Shown here one piece after another: positions 27,350-35,433 of a DNA stretch of 64,000 bases (positions are counted from its first letter, which is position 1; each line of letters starts with the position of its first letter). Source of the DNA: Verrucomicrobiota bacterium (GTDB taxonomy: Bacteria > Verrucomicrobiota > Verrucomicrobiia > Verrucomicrobiales > Verrucomicrobiaceae); contig JAFLEI010000026.1 in NCBI GenBank assembly GCA_017301975.1, positions 44,397 through 108,396 on the forward strand, given 5' to 3'. The translations under genes and the position numbers were made by a program. The notes below the pieces were generated by a model, which made no database searches, was not told the DNA's origin, and saw only the letters and a list, made by a program, of their open reading frames with translations.

Positions 27350-28315
27350 TCAACCCAGGCCCACCGCATCGCGCACACGGCTGAGTGTCTTGCGCGCGAC
27401 GGCGCGGGCTTTTTCAGCCCCTTCGGCGAGAACTTTGTCCACATAGCCTTTGTCGGCGAGGATTTCGTCACGCCGGGCGCGGAAGGGGGCGAAGTAGTCG
27501 GTCACGCCTTGCAGGAGGCGCTTTTTGAAATCGCCGTAGCCCACGCCGCCGTTGAGGTGATCGGCCACCATGGCGTCGTAGTCAGCCTGTGAGGCCACCA
27601 GCTTGTAGAGGGCCAGGATGCTGCTGCCTTCGATGGGCTTGGGTGCTTCGACCGGCGTCGAGTCGGTCTGGATGCCCATGATCTTCTTTTTCAGCGGCCC
27701 GGGCTCCTCAAACAGCGGGATGGTGTTGTTGTAGCTCTTGCTCATCTTCTTGCCGTCAAGGCCGGGGACGACCGCAGTCGTTTCCTGGATGCGGGGCTGC
27801 GGCAGTTTGAAAAGGCCTGCGCCAAACGTTTCGTTCATCTTGATGGCGATGTCACGGGTGACCTCGACATGCTGCTTCTGATCCCTGCCGACGGGCACGA
27901 CATCGCTGTCATAGATCAGGATGTCCGCCGCCATGAGCACCGGATAGGCAAAGAGGCCGTGGGAAGGAGAGATGCCGTTGGCGATTTTATCCTTGTAGCT
28001 GTGGCAGCGCTCCAGCAGACCCATGGGAGTCACCGTGCTGAGAATCCAGGACAGCTCACAGTGTTCTGGCACGTCGCTTTGACGGAAGAAGACGCATTTG
28101 TCCGGATCGAGGCCGCAGGCGAGGAAATCGACGGCGAGTTCGCGCACGTAGCTGCGCAGCGCCTTGCCATCCTGCACGGAGGTGAGGGAATGATAGTCAG
28201 CAATGAAGTAGTAGGCGTCGCCTTCATGCTGCAGCTTGAGAGCCGGCTCCATCATGCCAAAAAAATTGCCGATGTGGAGTCTGCCGCTGGGTTGAAGGCC
28301 GGAAAGGATGCGCAT
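27350..28315 (-). CDS. trpS: Tryptophanyl-tRNA synthetase
   Basis: 321 residues, a class I aminoacyl-tRNA synthetase that charges tRNA-Trp. The HIGH-type motif is at residues 14-17 (QPSGRLHIGNFFG) and the KMSKS loop near 190-195 (GKKMSKSYNN). GRDQKQHVE, typical of bacterial TrpRS, is present. Length is normal for the compact bacterial form. The gene is free-standing: it converges on rnr and is preceded by the uspA/mntH operon on the same strand with 34 bases between uspA and trpS, so read-through from the manganese operon is possible. Confidence 0.95.
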   Translation of the reverse strand: MRILSGLQPSGRLHIGNFFGMMEPALKLQHEGDAYYFIADYHSLTSVQDGKALRSYVRELAVDFLACGLDPDKCVFFRQSDVPEHCELSWILSTVTPMGLLERCHSYKDKIANGISPSHGLFAYPVLMAADILIYDSDVVPVGRDQKQHVEVTRDIAIKMNETFGAGLFKLPQPRIQETTAVVPGLDGKKMSKSYNNTIPLFEEPGPLKKKIMGIQTDSTPVEAPKPIEGSSILALYKLVASQADYDAMVADHLNGGVGYGDFKKRLLQGVTDYFAPFRARRDEILADKGYVDKVLAEGAEKARAVARKTLSRVRDAVGLG

Positions 28316-28349
28316 AAGACCGCTGATATGGCGGGGGCCTGCGCTTTCG

Positions 28350-28784
28350 TCAAGATGCTCGCTTCGGCGGCACCACGAACAGCGGCACGCTGGCCTTGTG
28401 ACGGACGGCGTCGATGGTGCTGCCGTGGATGATGTCCCCGATCAAACGGTGGCCGTGGGAGGCGAGGGCGATGAGGTCGATGTGCTCGTCCGCGGCGACT
28501 TTGAGGAGCTGGACGGGCGGCTCCCCGAGCACCAGGAGGATGTTGACGGTGAGATGGGATTCCGCACGCAGTTTCTCGGCCGTGGCTTCGAGATAGCGCA
28601 GGTCCTGCTTCATCTCTTCGGATTCCGCGAGCTTGAGCTGGTCAAAATTGCGCGCAGCCCAGCCGTCCGCGACGTGGACGAGCAGGAGCTCGCTTTGCAT
28701 CAGCTTGGCAAGGGCGGTGACTGCGGGCAGCAGTTCCAGATCGGAAGCGCCGGTATCGAGGGCGACGAGGATTTTGCGGTACAT
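28350..28784 (-). CDS. UspA-family universal stress protein
   Basis: 144 residues from ATG 28784, beginning MYRKILVALDTG, the standard Usp opening. The ATP-binding glycine pattern of the Usp fold is partly visible at the end (LIALASHGHRLIGDIIHGST followed by VPLFVVPPK), with G-H-G-(x9)-G-S/T spacing close to nucleotide-binding members. It is the last gene of the operon headed by the outer-membrane protein at 30964 and starts four bases after the mntH stop, so it is almost surely co-translated with mntH. A role in coping with metal or oxidative stress is inferred from context. Confidence 0.9.
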   Translation of the reverse strand: MYRKILVALDTGASDLELLPAVTALAKLMQSELLLVHVADGWAARNFDQLKLAESEEMKQDLRYLEATAEKLRAESHLTVNILLVLGEPPVQLLKVAADEHIDLIALASHGHRLIGDIIHGSTIDAVRHKASVPLFVVPPKRAS

Positions 28785-28788
28785 GGCG

Positions 28789-30144
28789 TTAGATTCCGAG
28801 TGCGTTGATCCAGGACTCAGGGGCGAAGAAATCGAAGAGCAGTTTGAAATTGAGAACGATGATGACGATGGCGCTGGCCCAGGCGAGGATCTTGATCCAT
28901 GCCGGGTTGGCAAAGCGGCCCATCTTGGCCTTTTCATCGGTGAAGCGAAGCAGCGGCACGACGGCAAAGCTGAGCTGCATGGAGAGAATGACCTGGCTCC
29001 AGATGAGGAGGTCGGTGGTTTTATCCTCACCAAAATACCCAATGATGCAGACCGCCGGAACGACGGCGATGAGGCGGGTGATCAGACGTCGCAACCAGGG
29101 CTTGAGGCGGATGTTGAGGAAGCCTTCCATCACAATCTGACCCGCCAAGGTGCCGGTGAGCGTGGAGTTTTGCCCGCTGGCCAGCAAGGCCACGGCAAAC
29201 AGCGTGCTGGCCACGCCGACACCGAGCACGGGGCTGAGCAGCTTGTAGGCTTCCTGGATCTCAGCCACCTCGCTGTGTCCGGTGGTGTGAAACGCGGCTG
29301 CGGCCACGATGAGGATGCCGCCATTGATGAACAGCGCAAACATGAGCGCAAAGGTGGAGTCGTAGGTGGCGAACTTGATGGCCTCGGCCTTGCCCTCGTC
29401 GTCGCGGGCGAAGTTGCGCGTCTGCACGATGGAGCTGTGCAGGTAGAGATTGTGCGGCATCACCGTAGCCCCCAGAATGCCGATGGCGACGAAGAGCATC
29501 TCCCGGTTCTTCAAAATGGACGCGGATGGCACAAAGCCGGCGGCGATGCCTGCGAGGTCCGGTTTGGCAAAGAACATCTCGGCGGCGAAGCATCCGCCGA
29601 TGGTGAGGATGAGCGTGATGACCAGCGCCTCCACGTAGCGGAAGCCGCGGTTCTGCAGCAGCAGCACGATCATGACGTCCAGGGTGGTGATGACGCAGCC
29701 CCAGACAAGCGGGATGCCAAAGAGCAGCTGCAAACCGATGGCGGAGCCGACGACTTCAGCCAGGTCACACGCGGCGATTGCTGCCTCACACAGAAACCAC
29801 AAGCCCCAGACGACCGGCTTGGGGTAATGATCCCGGCATGCCTGCGCGAGATCGCGGCCCGTGGCGACGCCGAGCTTCACGCACAAATGCTGCAGCAGAA
29901 TGGCGATGAGGTTGGAAATCAAAATCACCGACAAAAGCGAGTAGCCATAGCGCGCGCCACCTGCGAGGTCGGTGGCCCAGTTGCCAGGATCCATGTAGCC
30001 GACGGAGACGAGGAAGCCCGGACCCGCATAGGCGAGCATTTTGCGCCAGAAGGAGCCGTCCTTCGGCACGTGGATGGAGCGGAAGACTTCGGGCAACGAA
30101 TCACCTCCGCGTGAGCGCCAGCCTGTGTCGGGAGTATTTTCCAT
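28789..30144 (-). CDS. mntH: Nramp-family manganese/divalent metal importer
   Basis: 451 residues from ATG 30144; an ATG at 30186 would overlap the preceding gene and is disfavoured. It is a proton-coupled Mn(II)/Fe(II) importer of the inner membrane with about eleven helices. The metal-site motifs are present: DPGN in helix 1 (VGYMDPGNWATDLAGG) and MPHN in helix 6 (GATVMPHNLYLHSS). The gene lies between an outer-membrane protein and uspA in one operon and is divergent from mntR, which supports manganese as the substrate. Control by MntR through the inverted repeats near 30980 and 31028 is likely. Confidence 0.93.
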   Translation of the reverse strand: MENTPDTGWRSRGGDSLPEVFRSIHVPKDGSFWRKMLAYAGPGFLVSVGYMDPGNWATDLAGGARYGYSLLSVILISNLIAILLQHLCVKLGVATGRDLAQACRDHYPKPVVWGLWFLCEAAIAACDLAEVVGSAIGLQLLFGIPLVWGCVITTLDVMIVLLLQNRGFRYVEALVITLILTIGGCFAAEMFFAKPDLAGIAAGFVPSASILKNREMLFVAIGILGATVMPHNLYLHSSIVQTRNFARDDEGKAEAIKFATYDSTFALMFALFINGGILIVAAAAFHTTGHSEVAEIQEAYKLLSPVLGVGVASTLFAVALLASGQNSTLTGTLAGQIVMEGFLNIRLKPWLRRLITRLIAVVPAVCIIGYFGEDKTTDLLIWSQVILSMQLSFAVVPLLRFTDEKAKMGRFANPAWIKILAWASAIVIIVLNFKLLFDFFAPESWINALGI

Positions 30145-30160
30145 GGGTATGGGTGTAGAA

Positions 30161-30964
30161 TTAGAAGCGGAAAGACACGCCGACAAAGGGATTGATGGCC
30201 TCCTGGGCGTTGTAGTACCAGTTGACGCCGACGTCGAATTTCAGGTTTGGGGTGACGAGATAGGTGAGGCCGCCGTCCAGAGCTGACTGCCAATAGCGCC
30301 CTTCATCCGTGAGATAGCCTTGGTAGGTCTCCACATAGAAGCCGATTTTTTCAGTCAGGTCGCGTCCGATCGCGATCGTGAAAGCGGGCTCGAAATAGCG
30401 CGTCTGATGGTCTGTGACGGCCATGGAGAGGAAGATGCTGGAGCCGAGCTCCCAGCCGCCGCCGATGTCGATCTCCTGATTGATGGTGAGGCCATACTCC
30501 CAGCGCTGATTGCCCAATCCTTCGCTGGCGGTGGGGGCCTTCGTCCATGGCAGCAGAGCCAGGGCGTAGGGGCCTTCGTCGTTGCCGATCAGATTGGTTT
30601 TCATGCGGAGATACAAGTCCCCGCTGCCGCTGTTTTCGCCGATCAGCACGCTTTCCGCATCTTCGCTGCGATGGAGCACGCGGGGAGCCCAGCCGATCTG
30701 CAGGTCGGTGTTGTGGGTGATGCCGTATTTAAAAATGAAATCGCAGAAGGAGGTTTCATCAGACCTCTCGCCCGCCTGCCGGGTGCGGGTGAAGGAGATG
30801 AGGTTGCTCTCGATCTGAAACCAGCCTTTCGGGACCGTGTGGGCGGATTCGGTCTGGTCGGGGCGGTCGGTGCTCAGCGGGCGCACTGGCAGTGGCACCT
30901 CCGCAGCGGAGAGCGCGGCGGTGAAGAGCGCCAGACAGGTCAGGATAATGATATTTGAGTTCAT
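30161..30964 (-). CDS. Outer-membrane beta-barrel protein of the manganese operon
   Basis: 267 residues with a signal peptide (MNSNIIILTCLALFTAALSA) and a sequence of alternating amphipathic strands ending in the terminal phenylalanine of outer-membrane barrels (VGVSFRF). The opening PLSTDRPDQTESAHTVPKG and the overall pattern match the transporter family often labelled MetA-pathway/phenol-degradation (PF13557-like). It is the first gene of the operon OMP-mntH-uspA, 16 bases upstream of mntH. This suggests a channel bringing Mn(II) or other small solutes across the outer membrane; the family itself has no settled substrate. Its start codon lies only nine bases from a DtxR/MntR-like box. Confidence 0.8.
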   Translation of the reverse strand: MNSNIIILTCLALFTAALSAAEVPLPVRPLSTDRPDQTESAHTVPKGWFQIESNLISFTRTRQAGERSDETSFCDFIFKYGITHNTDLQIGWAPRVLHRSEDAESVLIGENSGSGDLYLRMKTNLIGNDEGPYALALLPWTKAPTASEGLGNQRWEYGLTINQEIDIGGGWELGSSIFLSMAVTDHQTRYFEPAFTIAIGRDLTEKIGFYVETYQGYLTDEGRYWQSALDGGLTYLVTPNLKFDVGVNWYYNAQEAINPFVGVSFRF

Positions 30965-30972
30965 TAATAAAG

Positions 30973-30988
30973 TTAGCCCAGACTAACA
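30973..30988. promoter_or_regulatory. Putative MntR/DtxR operator 1
   Basis: Inverted repeat GTTAG-CCCAGA-CTAAC, close to half-sites of the DtxR-family consensus (TTAGGTTAGSCTAACCTAA). It sits 9-24 bases upstream of the outer-membrane gene's start, where a bound repressor would block transcription. A second perfect stem, CCCAGACT (30978-30985) with AGTCTGGG (30995-31002), overlaps it. Confidence 0.65.
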
Positions 30989-31020
30989 ACATGAGTCTGG
31001 GCAATGCACAAGTATTAATT

Positions 31021-31034
31021 TTAGCCTGGCCTAA
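31021..31034. promoter_or_regulatory. Putative MntR/DtxR operator 2
   Basis: Inverted repeat TTAG-CCTGGC-CTAA, extended on one side to CTAAC, resembling the first box and lying between it and mntR. Two boxes in a divergent spacer fit joint control of the OMP-mntH-uspA operon and mntR itself. Confidence 0.6.
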
Positions 31035-31090
31035 CTTTTGCAGCGGATGATTCGCTTTGCCTCCTCTGGCACCCCGGCTAAAATTCATAA

Positions 31091-31540
31091 ATGTCTGCCA
31101 AGCGACAAGAAACCACCGCGCATGTCCACTCGCCGGCCATCGAGGATTATCTGGAGCAAATCCACAATCTCATCGAAGGGAAGGGGTATGCCCGCGTGGT
31201 GGACATCGCCAAAAATCTGGGCATCTCGCAGGCCAGCGTGACCAATATGATCCAGAAGCTCGATGCGGAAGGATTCGTGGTCTATGAGCGGTATAGGGGC
31301 GTGGTTTTGACCGATGAAGGGCGCAAAGTGGGGGCTGAAATTGCACGGCGGCATGAGGTCCTGACGCGCCTTCTGGCAGGGTTTGGTCTCGACCCCCAAA
31401 CCGTGCATGAAGATGTGGAAGGCATGGAGCACCACATCAGCCGCCAGACTCTGGATGTCCTGACGCTGCTGATGGAGGAATTGGAAGGAAACGCCATGCT
31501 GATGCGCAAGCTGCGAAACAAGCTGGCGGGCCTGGGCTGA
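31091..31540 (+). CDS. mntR: MntR/DtxR-family metal-dependent regulator
   Basis: 149 residues. The N-terminal winged helix (VVDIAKNLGISQASVTNMIQ) binds DNA; the C-terminal part is the metal-binding and dimerisation domain. Manganese ligands of MntR can be matched: Asp19 and Glu22 in AIEDYLEQI, the histidine in ARRHEVLTRLL, and the Glu/Glu/His group in HEDVEGMEHHIS. No SH3-like third domain is present, as in MntR and unlike DtxR/IdeR. With Mn(II) bound it should repress the divergent mntH operon. Proximity and the spacer boxes make this the operon's own regulator. Confidence 0.9.
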   Translation: MSAKRQETTAHVHSPAIEDYLEQIHNLIEGKGYARVVDIAKNLGISQASVTNMIQKLDAEGFVVYERYRGVVLTDEGRKVGAEIARRHEVLTRLLAGFGLDPQTVHEDVEGMEHHISRQTLDVLTLLMEELEGNAMLMRKLRNKLAGLG

Positions 31541-31645
31541 CCTCAGCGGCTAAAGGTTTGGCTTGAGTTTGATGGGCAAATAATTAAAAGCTTGTGATAG
31601 CAGCCATGACAACACTGCGTTAAGTCGAAGAGCTAATTCTCTTTC

Positions 31646-31963
31646 ATGCGCTGGCTTTTGTACATTCCATCCATCCTGATCCTGCTGACGCTGGGTGTGG
31701 AGTTGTGTTCATCGCATGCTGCCTCAGACGCGAAGACGCCATCCCATCTTGCCTTGGTTTTGGACGATGATGATGCGGAAGTGAAGCAGATGCTGGACCG
31801 TGAAAATTCATTCACGGAATGTGATTCCTTCATTCTCGCGGGAGTGAATTTGATGACGCAATGTCTGAAGACGGACTTGGTTTTGCCGCCTGATCGGGCT
31901 GCAGTCGTCCAAGTCTGCCCCGGGGTACGCCTGCACCGCTGGCTGTGCAGGGAGTGTTGTTGA
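31646..31963 (+). CDS. Small exported hypothetical protein, cysteine-rich tail
   Basis: 105 residues, not recognised. It begins with a hydrophobic segment (MRWLLYIPSILILLTLGVE) that could be a signal peptide or anchor, followed by an acidic patch (LVLDDDDAEVKQML) and a short tail with cysteines (VCPGVRLHRWLCRECC). It follows mntR by 105 bases. The protein-like hydrophobic start and codon use favour a real gene, but there is no homology I can name. Confidence 0.4.
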   Translation: MRWLLYIPSILILLTLGVELCSSHAASDAKTPSHLALVLDDDDAEVKQMLDRENSFTECDSFILAGVNLMTQCLKTDLVLPPDRAAVVQVCPGVRLHRWLCRECC

Positions 31964-32180
31964 TCGTGTGAGCAGATACTGCTGAGCAGGCCCATGGCAT
32001 GCTCAAAAATCAGCGGCGTGAACGCCGCATTATCAGGCACGGAGATTGCTATTCACGTGCCGTGAACACGCAGGTTTCACCCTGCAGCGACAGGTCGCGG
32101 ACGGACTGATCCGGTCTCTTCAATCCAACCCGCAGTTTCTTCTTTTTCCACGAGATCACGCATTCCCATTCTCAACTTCA

Positions 32181-32669
32181 ATGAACACTGTTTATTCAAT
32201 CCTTTTCAGCCTGCTGCTCACCAGCATGGCATCCGCCGGCTCCGTCATGCTCAACGTGAAAGTGGCCAGCGAAAACAAAACCGCCGACAGGAAACAAGCA
32301 GAGGTCACCCGCGCTTACTGGCTCAATATCCGCGTCACCAATCAGTCTGGCGTCAAGCTGGAAGGGGCGACCCTGAAATGGACGCTCTTCGCCGCCAATC
32401 TTCGGCGCGGTGCAGACGCCATCGTGGTGGAAAAATCCGGCGACATCAACGTGTCGGTGGATGCCAATGGCAGGTACACGGACCTGGTCACCCCGAAGGT
32501 GGCCTATGTCTATGCTCCCATGCACAGCGAACGCAAAGGCAGGAAGTCCATCACCGTCGAGGAGGCCGGCCATCGCTACCATGGCTTTCACGTGCAGGTG
32601 GTGAGTGGTGACACCGTGCTTGGGGAGTTCTGGAGCAATGAGGCGCTGCGGAAGCAGCAGCTCAAGTAA
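32181..32669 (+). CDS. Secreted hypothetical protein
   Basis: 162 residues from ATG 32181, chosen because it starts a good signal peptide (MNTVYSILFSLLLTSMASAG); an in-frame ATG at 32046 would add 45 non-hydrophobic residues before it. The mature part looks all-beta (SVMLNVKVASENKTA, YWLNIRVTNQSG, ATLKWTLFAANL), like an immunoglobulin-type sandwich, and ends in a charged tail. I know no named family. It is free-standing between a small hypothetical gene and the metal-efflux cluster. Confidence 0.6.
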   Translation: MNTVYSILFSLLLTSMASAGSVMLNVKVASENKTADRKQAEVTRAYWLNIRVTNQSGVKLEGATLKWTLFAANLRRGADAIVVEKSGDINVSVDANGRYTDLVTPKVAYVYAPMHSERKGRKSITVEEAGHRYHGFHVQVVSGDTVLGEFWSNEALRKQQLK

Positions 32670-32720
32670 GAGCGCGGTCAATCCCACATCTCTGGAGCAA
32701 ACAGTCAGCCCTCAAACCCG

Positions 32721-32739
32721 GCCCTCGGCGTACGAGGGC
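32721..32739. other. Stem-loop after the secreted-protein gene
   Basis: Perfect 7-bp stem GCCCTCG/CGAGGGC with a 5-base loop, about 50 bases past the stop codon at 32669. There is no T-tract, so it would be at most a Rho-assisted or processing hairpin. Confidence 0.35.
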
Positions 32740-32871
32740 AGGTTGGGGGATGCCTGTTCAATTTGGCGGTGAAGCCTGTCGGTGACTGGTCCTTGCAGAG
32801 AAGTTCTGCCTGACAAGGCAGGCCCCTGCCGTCCCTGCGCGGAGTCGCACATATCCTAATATCCTAATCGC

Positions 32872-32887
32872 GCGTCATTGATGACGC
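32872..32887. promoter_or_regulatory. Palindrome just upstream of the metal-efflux operon
   Basis: GCGTCAT-TG-ATGACGC, a perfect 7-bp inverted repeat ending seven bases before the ATG at 32895, preceded by a direct repeat ATCCTAAT-ATCCTAAT (32853-32868). The position over the ribosome-binding region suggests an operator or a translational element for the efflux operon; no regulator gene is adjacent. Confidence 0.4.
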
Positions 32888-32894
32888 ACACCTT

Positions 32895-34241
32895 ATGAAA
32901 ACCTTTTTCTACCTTCTTCTGCTGACCCTGCAGGCAGCGCTCACGGCTGCTGCGGCAGACTCTCCACCCGGCCCGGAAGCTTCAGCGGGACCGACAGCAG
33001 AACGTCTGGCGGAACTGACCCGGTCCTCCTCCCGGCGGACGCCCATCAAGCTTGAGGATTACCTGGCCAAAGTGGCCGCATCGAATCTTGGCTATGCTTC
33101 ACAACGCTACAATGTGACCATCGCCGAAGCTGCCATCATGGCCTCGAAGGTGTTTCAAAATCCGGTGCTGCAGATCGGCAACATGAGGGATGTTTCCAAC
33201 AGTGGAAACCAGAAGCTGCCAGGTTACTTCAACGGGTATCTCAACCAGACTCTGGAACTGGGCGGCAAACGCCGTGAGCGGCAGCTGGTGGCCCGGAAGA
33301 ACTACGCGGCGGTTTCTTCGTCCCTGCAGAGTTTCCTGCAGAATTTACGCCTGGACGCATCGGCCGCCTATGCCGATGCGATTGCCACAGGGCGGGTGGC
33401 TTCACAGCTCCAGCGCACCTCGGCCCTGCTGCGGGATCTGCTGCAGGCCCAGCAGGAGCGCCAGAAGGCGGGTGACATCAGCGACGTGGATTTGCTGCAG
33501 ACGCGTGTCGAAGTCCGCCAGTTTGAAGCCGAACTGCTCAATGCTCAGGCGGTGGCCGCAAACGCTGAGCTGGGTCTCAATGCCTTCCTGGGGCCGCAGT
33601 TTGCCAGCACCCACTGGCAGCCGGTAGGGACTCTGAGTGTCACTCCGCAAAGCACCGATCTCTTCAAGCTGCTGTCCAGCGCCATCCGCAACCGCCCGGA
33701 TCTGGTGGCCATGCGCCACCGGCGCGATGCGGCCGGGGAAAACATCAAGCTGGAAAAGGCCAATCGAGTTCCGGATCTGACAGTGGGGGTGGGATGGACC
33801 AACAGCACCTACTCGGGCAACACGACCTCTCCCCAGCCAAATTACAACATGGTGGGCCTGCAGTTTTCTCTGCCGCTCCCGATTTGGAACCGCAACAAGG
33901 CCGGCATCGCCACTGCACAAGCCCAGGCAAGCCAGAGCCAGCTGGACCTGGATGCTGCGGAAGTACAGGCCGGAGTGGAGGTGCGCCGGGCGCTTTCCCT
34001 CTATGACATCGCCCGCCAGCGTGTGGAGCTCTATCAAGGCGGCGTGTTAAAGGATGTCGATGCCGCTTTGGAAAAGCGGGTCGTCAGCTACAAGCGCGGC
34101 GGTTCATCGCTGCTGGAGCTGCTGGATGCGCAGCGCAAGGCCAATGAAGTCTGGCAGAGCTTTTACGACGCCCAGAGCGACCACGCCCGGGCGGTCATCG
34201 AGCTGCATCGCGCGGCAGGCATTTCGCTCATCCACTTTTGA
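32895..34241 (+). CDS. TolC/CzcC-family outer-membrane efflux factor
   Basis: 448 residues with a signal peptide (MKTFFYLLLLTLQAALTAA). The body shows two copies of the long coiled-coil outer-membrane-factor repeat, with NPVLQIGNMRDVSN, a strand into FNGYLNQTLELGGKR, and later LQFSLPLPIWNRNKAGI, all typical of CzcC/CusC-like members. It would form the trimeric exit duct of a tripartite heavy-metal efflux system. The lipoprotein adaptor begins 11 bases later and the RND pump follows it, so the three are one operon. Confidence 0.9.
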   Translation: MKTFFYLLLLTLQAALTAAAADSPPGPEASAGPTAERLAELTRSSSRRTPIKLEDYLAKVAASNLGYASQRYNVTIAEAAIMASKVFQNPVLQIGNMRDVSNSGNQKLPGYFNGYLNQTLELGGKRRERQLVARKNYAAVSSSLQSFLQNLRLDASAAYADAIATGRVASQLQRTSALLRDLLQAQQERQKAGDISDVDLLQTRVEVRQFEAELLNAQAVAANAELGLNAFLGPQFASTHWQPVGTLSVTPQSTDLFKLLSSAIRNRPDLVAMRHRRDAAGENIKLEKANRVPDLTVGVGWTNSTYSGNTTSPQPNYNMVGLQFSLPLPIWNRNKAGIATAQAQASQSQLDLDAAEVQAGVEVRRALSLYDIARQRVELYQGGVLKDVDAALEKRVVSYKRGGSSLLELLDAQRKANEVWQSFYDAQSDHARAVIELHRAAGISLIHF

Positions 34242-34252
34242 ACCCATCCATC

Positions 34253-35428
34253 ATGCAATTCATCAAACATTCTTGGTTATTGATGCTGCTCCTCGCAGCA
34301 TGCAAACCCGCTCCCGTCGTGGACGTGGATACTTTCCCGGTCAAAGTACACCAGACTCAGCTGATCTTCACCGCGGGTGATCCGCAGCTCAAAACGATCG
34401 GGGTTCAACCCGCCGGAGAAAAAGATGAAGTGATCCTGCACCTCACCGGCAAGCTGGTCTGGAATGAGGACGTCACCACCAATGTCTTTTCTCCTTTGGC
34501 AGGACGGGTCGCCAGCATCAAAGGCGCCCGGGGACAGACCGTGAAAGTGGGGGATGAGCTCGCGCGCATCACCTCTCCTGATTTTGGACAGGCGCAGGCG
34601 GACGCCGTCAAGTCTGAGGCGGATCTCGCGCTGGCAAAGCGGGTGCTGGAACGCACTCGGGAACTGCTCAAGCAGGGCGTGCTTCCTCAGAAAGAACTGG
34701 ATACGGCAGAGAACGCTTTTGATGACGCCCAGTCAGAACGTGATCGTGCGGTGGAGCGGCTTGCCGTCTGGGGCGGCCGTGGTGGCGATGTAAACGGTGC
34801 GTTTGCACTCAAGGCACCCATGGGCGGGGTGATCGTAGACCGCAATGTGCAGCCAGGCCAGGAGGTGAGATCCGACCAGATGCTGGCGGGCATGGCCGTG
34901 GTGGCCGCTCCGCTGTTTGTCATCTCGGATCCTGAATCCCTGTGGGTGCATCTGGATGTCAGCGAGCAGGATTTGTCGAACCTGCAGGTGGGGCAGAAGC
35001 TGGAGATCCGCTCCCGGGCCTATGGGGAGCAGGTCTTCCCTGGAGTGCTTACCGTGATCGGCCAGTCGCTGAACCCGGAGACACGCACCGTGGTGGCAAA
35101 AGGCACCGTGGCCAATCCGAAGAGGCTGCTCAAGGCGCAGATGTATGTGGACGTCAACGTCATCACTCATGTGCCCAGAATGCCGCTGGTGCCGATCAAG
35201 GCGGTTTTCCTGCGCGAGGGGAAGGCATGCGTGTTTGTGCGCCTGTCTGAGAGCGTCTTTGAGATGCGCCAGATCACCACGGCCGCAGAGGACGCCGGGC
35301 ATGTTTTTGTCAGCAAGGGCCTCACCGCGGGTGAGGCCGTGGTCTCTGACGGTGCCCTCGTGCTGGAGAGCCTGCTCGATGCCAATACCAGCACCGCCAA
35401 TGCCGGCGCAGAAAAGTCCGAACACTGA
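34253..35428 (+). CDS. RND efflux periplasmic adaptor lipoprotein (CzcB/CusB type)
   Basis: 391 residues from ATG 34253. The N-terminus is a lipoprotein signal with lipobox LLAAC, lipidated Cys17. The order is that of membrane-fusion adaptors: barrel-sandwich half (SPLAGRVASIKGARGQTVKVG), a coiled-coil hairpin (~residues 110-165), the second half (LKAPMGGVIVDRNVQPGQEV), then beta-barrel (LWVHLDVSEQDLSNLQVGQ) and membrane-proximal domains. It bridges the inner-membrane pump and the outer-membrane duct. Its stop is five bases before the pump gene's start. Confidence 0.9.
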   Translation: MQFIKHSWLLMLLLAACKPAPVVDVDTFPVKVHQTQLIFTAGDPQLKTIGVQPAGEKDEVILHLTGKLVWNEDVTTNVFSPLAGRVASIKGARGQTVKVGDELARITSPDFGQAQADAVKSEADLALAKRVLERTRELLKQGVLPQKELDTAENAFDDAQSERDRAVERLAVWGGRGGDVNGAFALKAPMGGVIVDRNVQPGQEVRSDQMLAGMAVVAAPLFVISDPESLWVHLDVSEQDLSNLQVGQKLEIRSRAYGEQVFPGVLTVIGQSLNPETRTVVAKGTVANPKRLLKAQMYVDVNVITHVPRMPLVPIKAVFLREGKACVFVRLSESVFEMRQITTAAEDAGHVFVSKGLTAGEAVVSDGALVLESLLDANTSTANAGAEKSEH

Positions 35429-35433
35429 TCGCC

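Noticed and set aside
28633..30114. 493-residue plus-strand frame over mntH/uspA
   Set aside because: Antisense to clear Nramp and Usp proteins; highly charged and without recognisable motifs.
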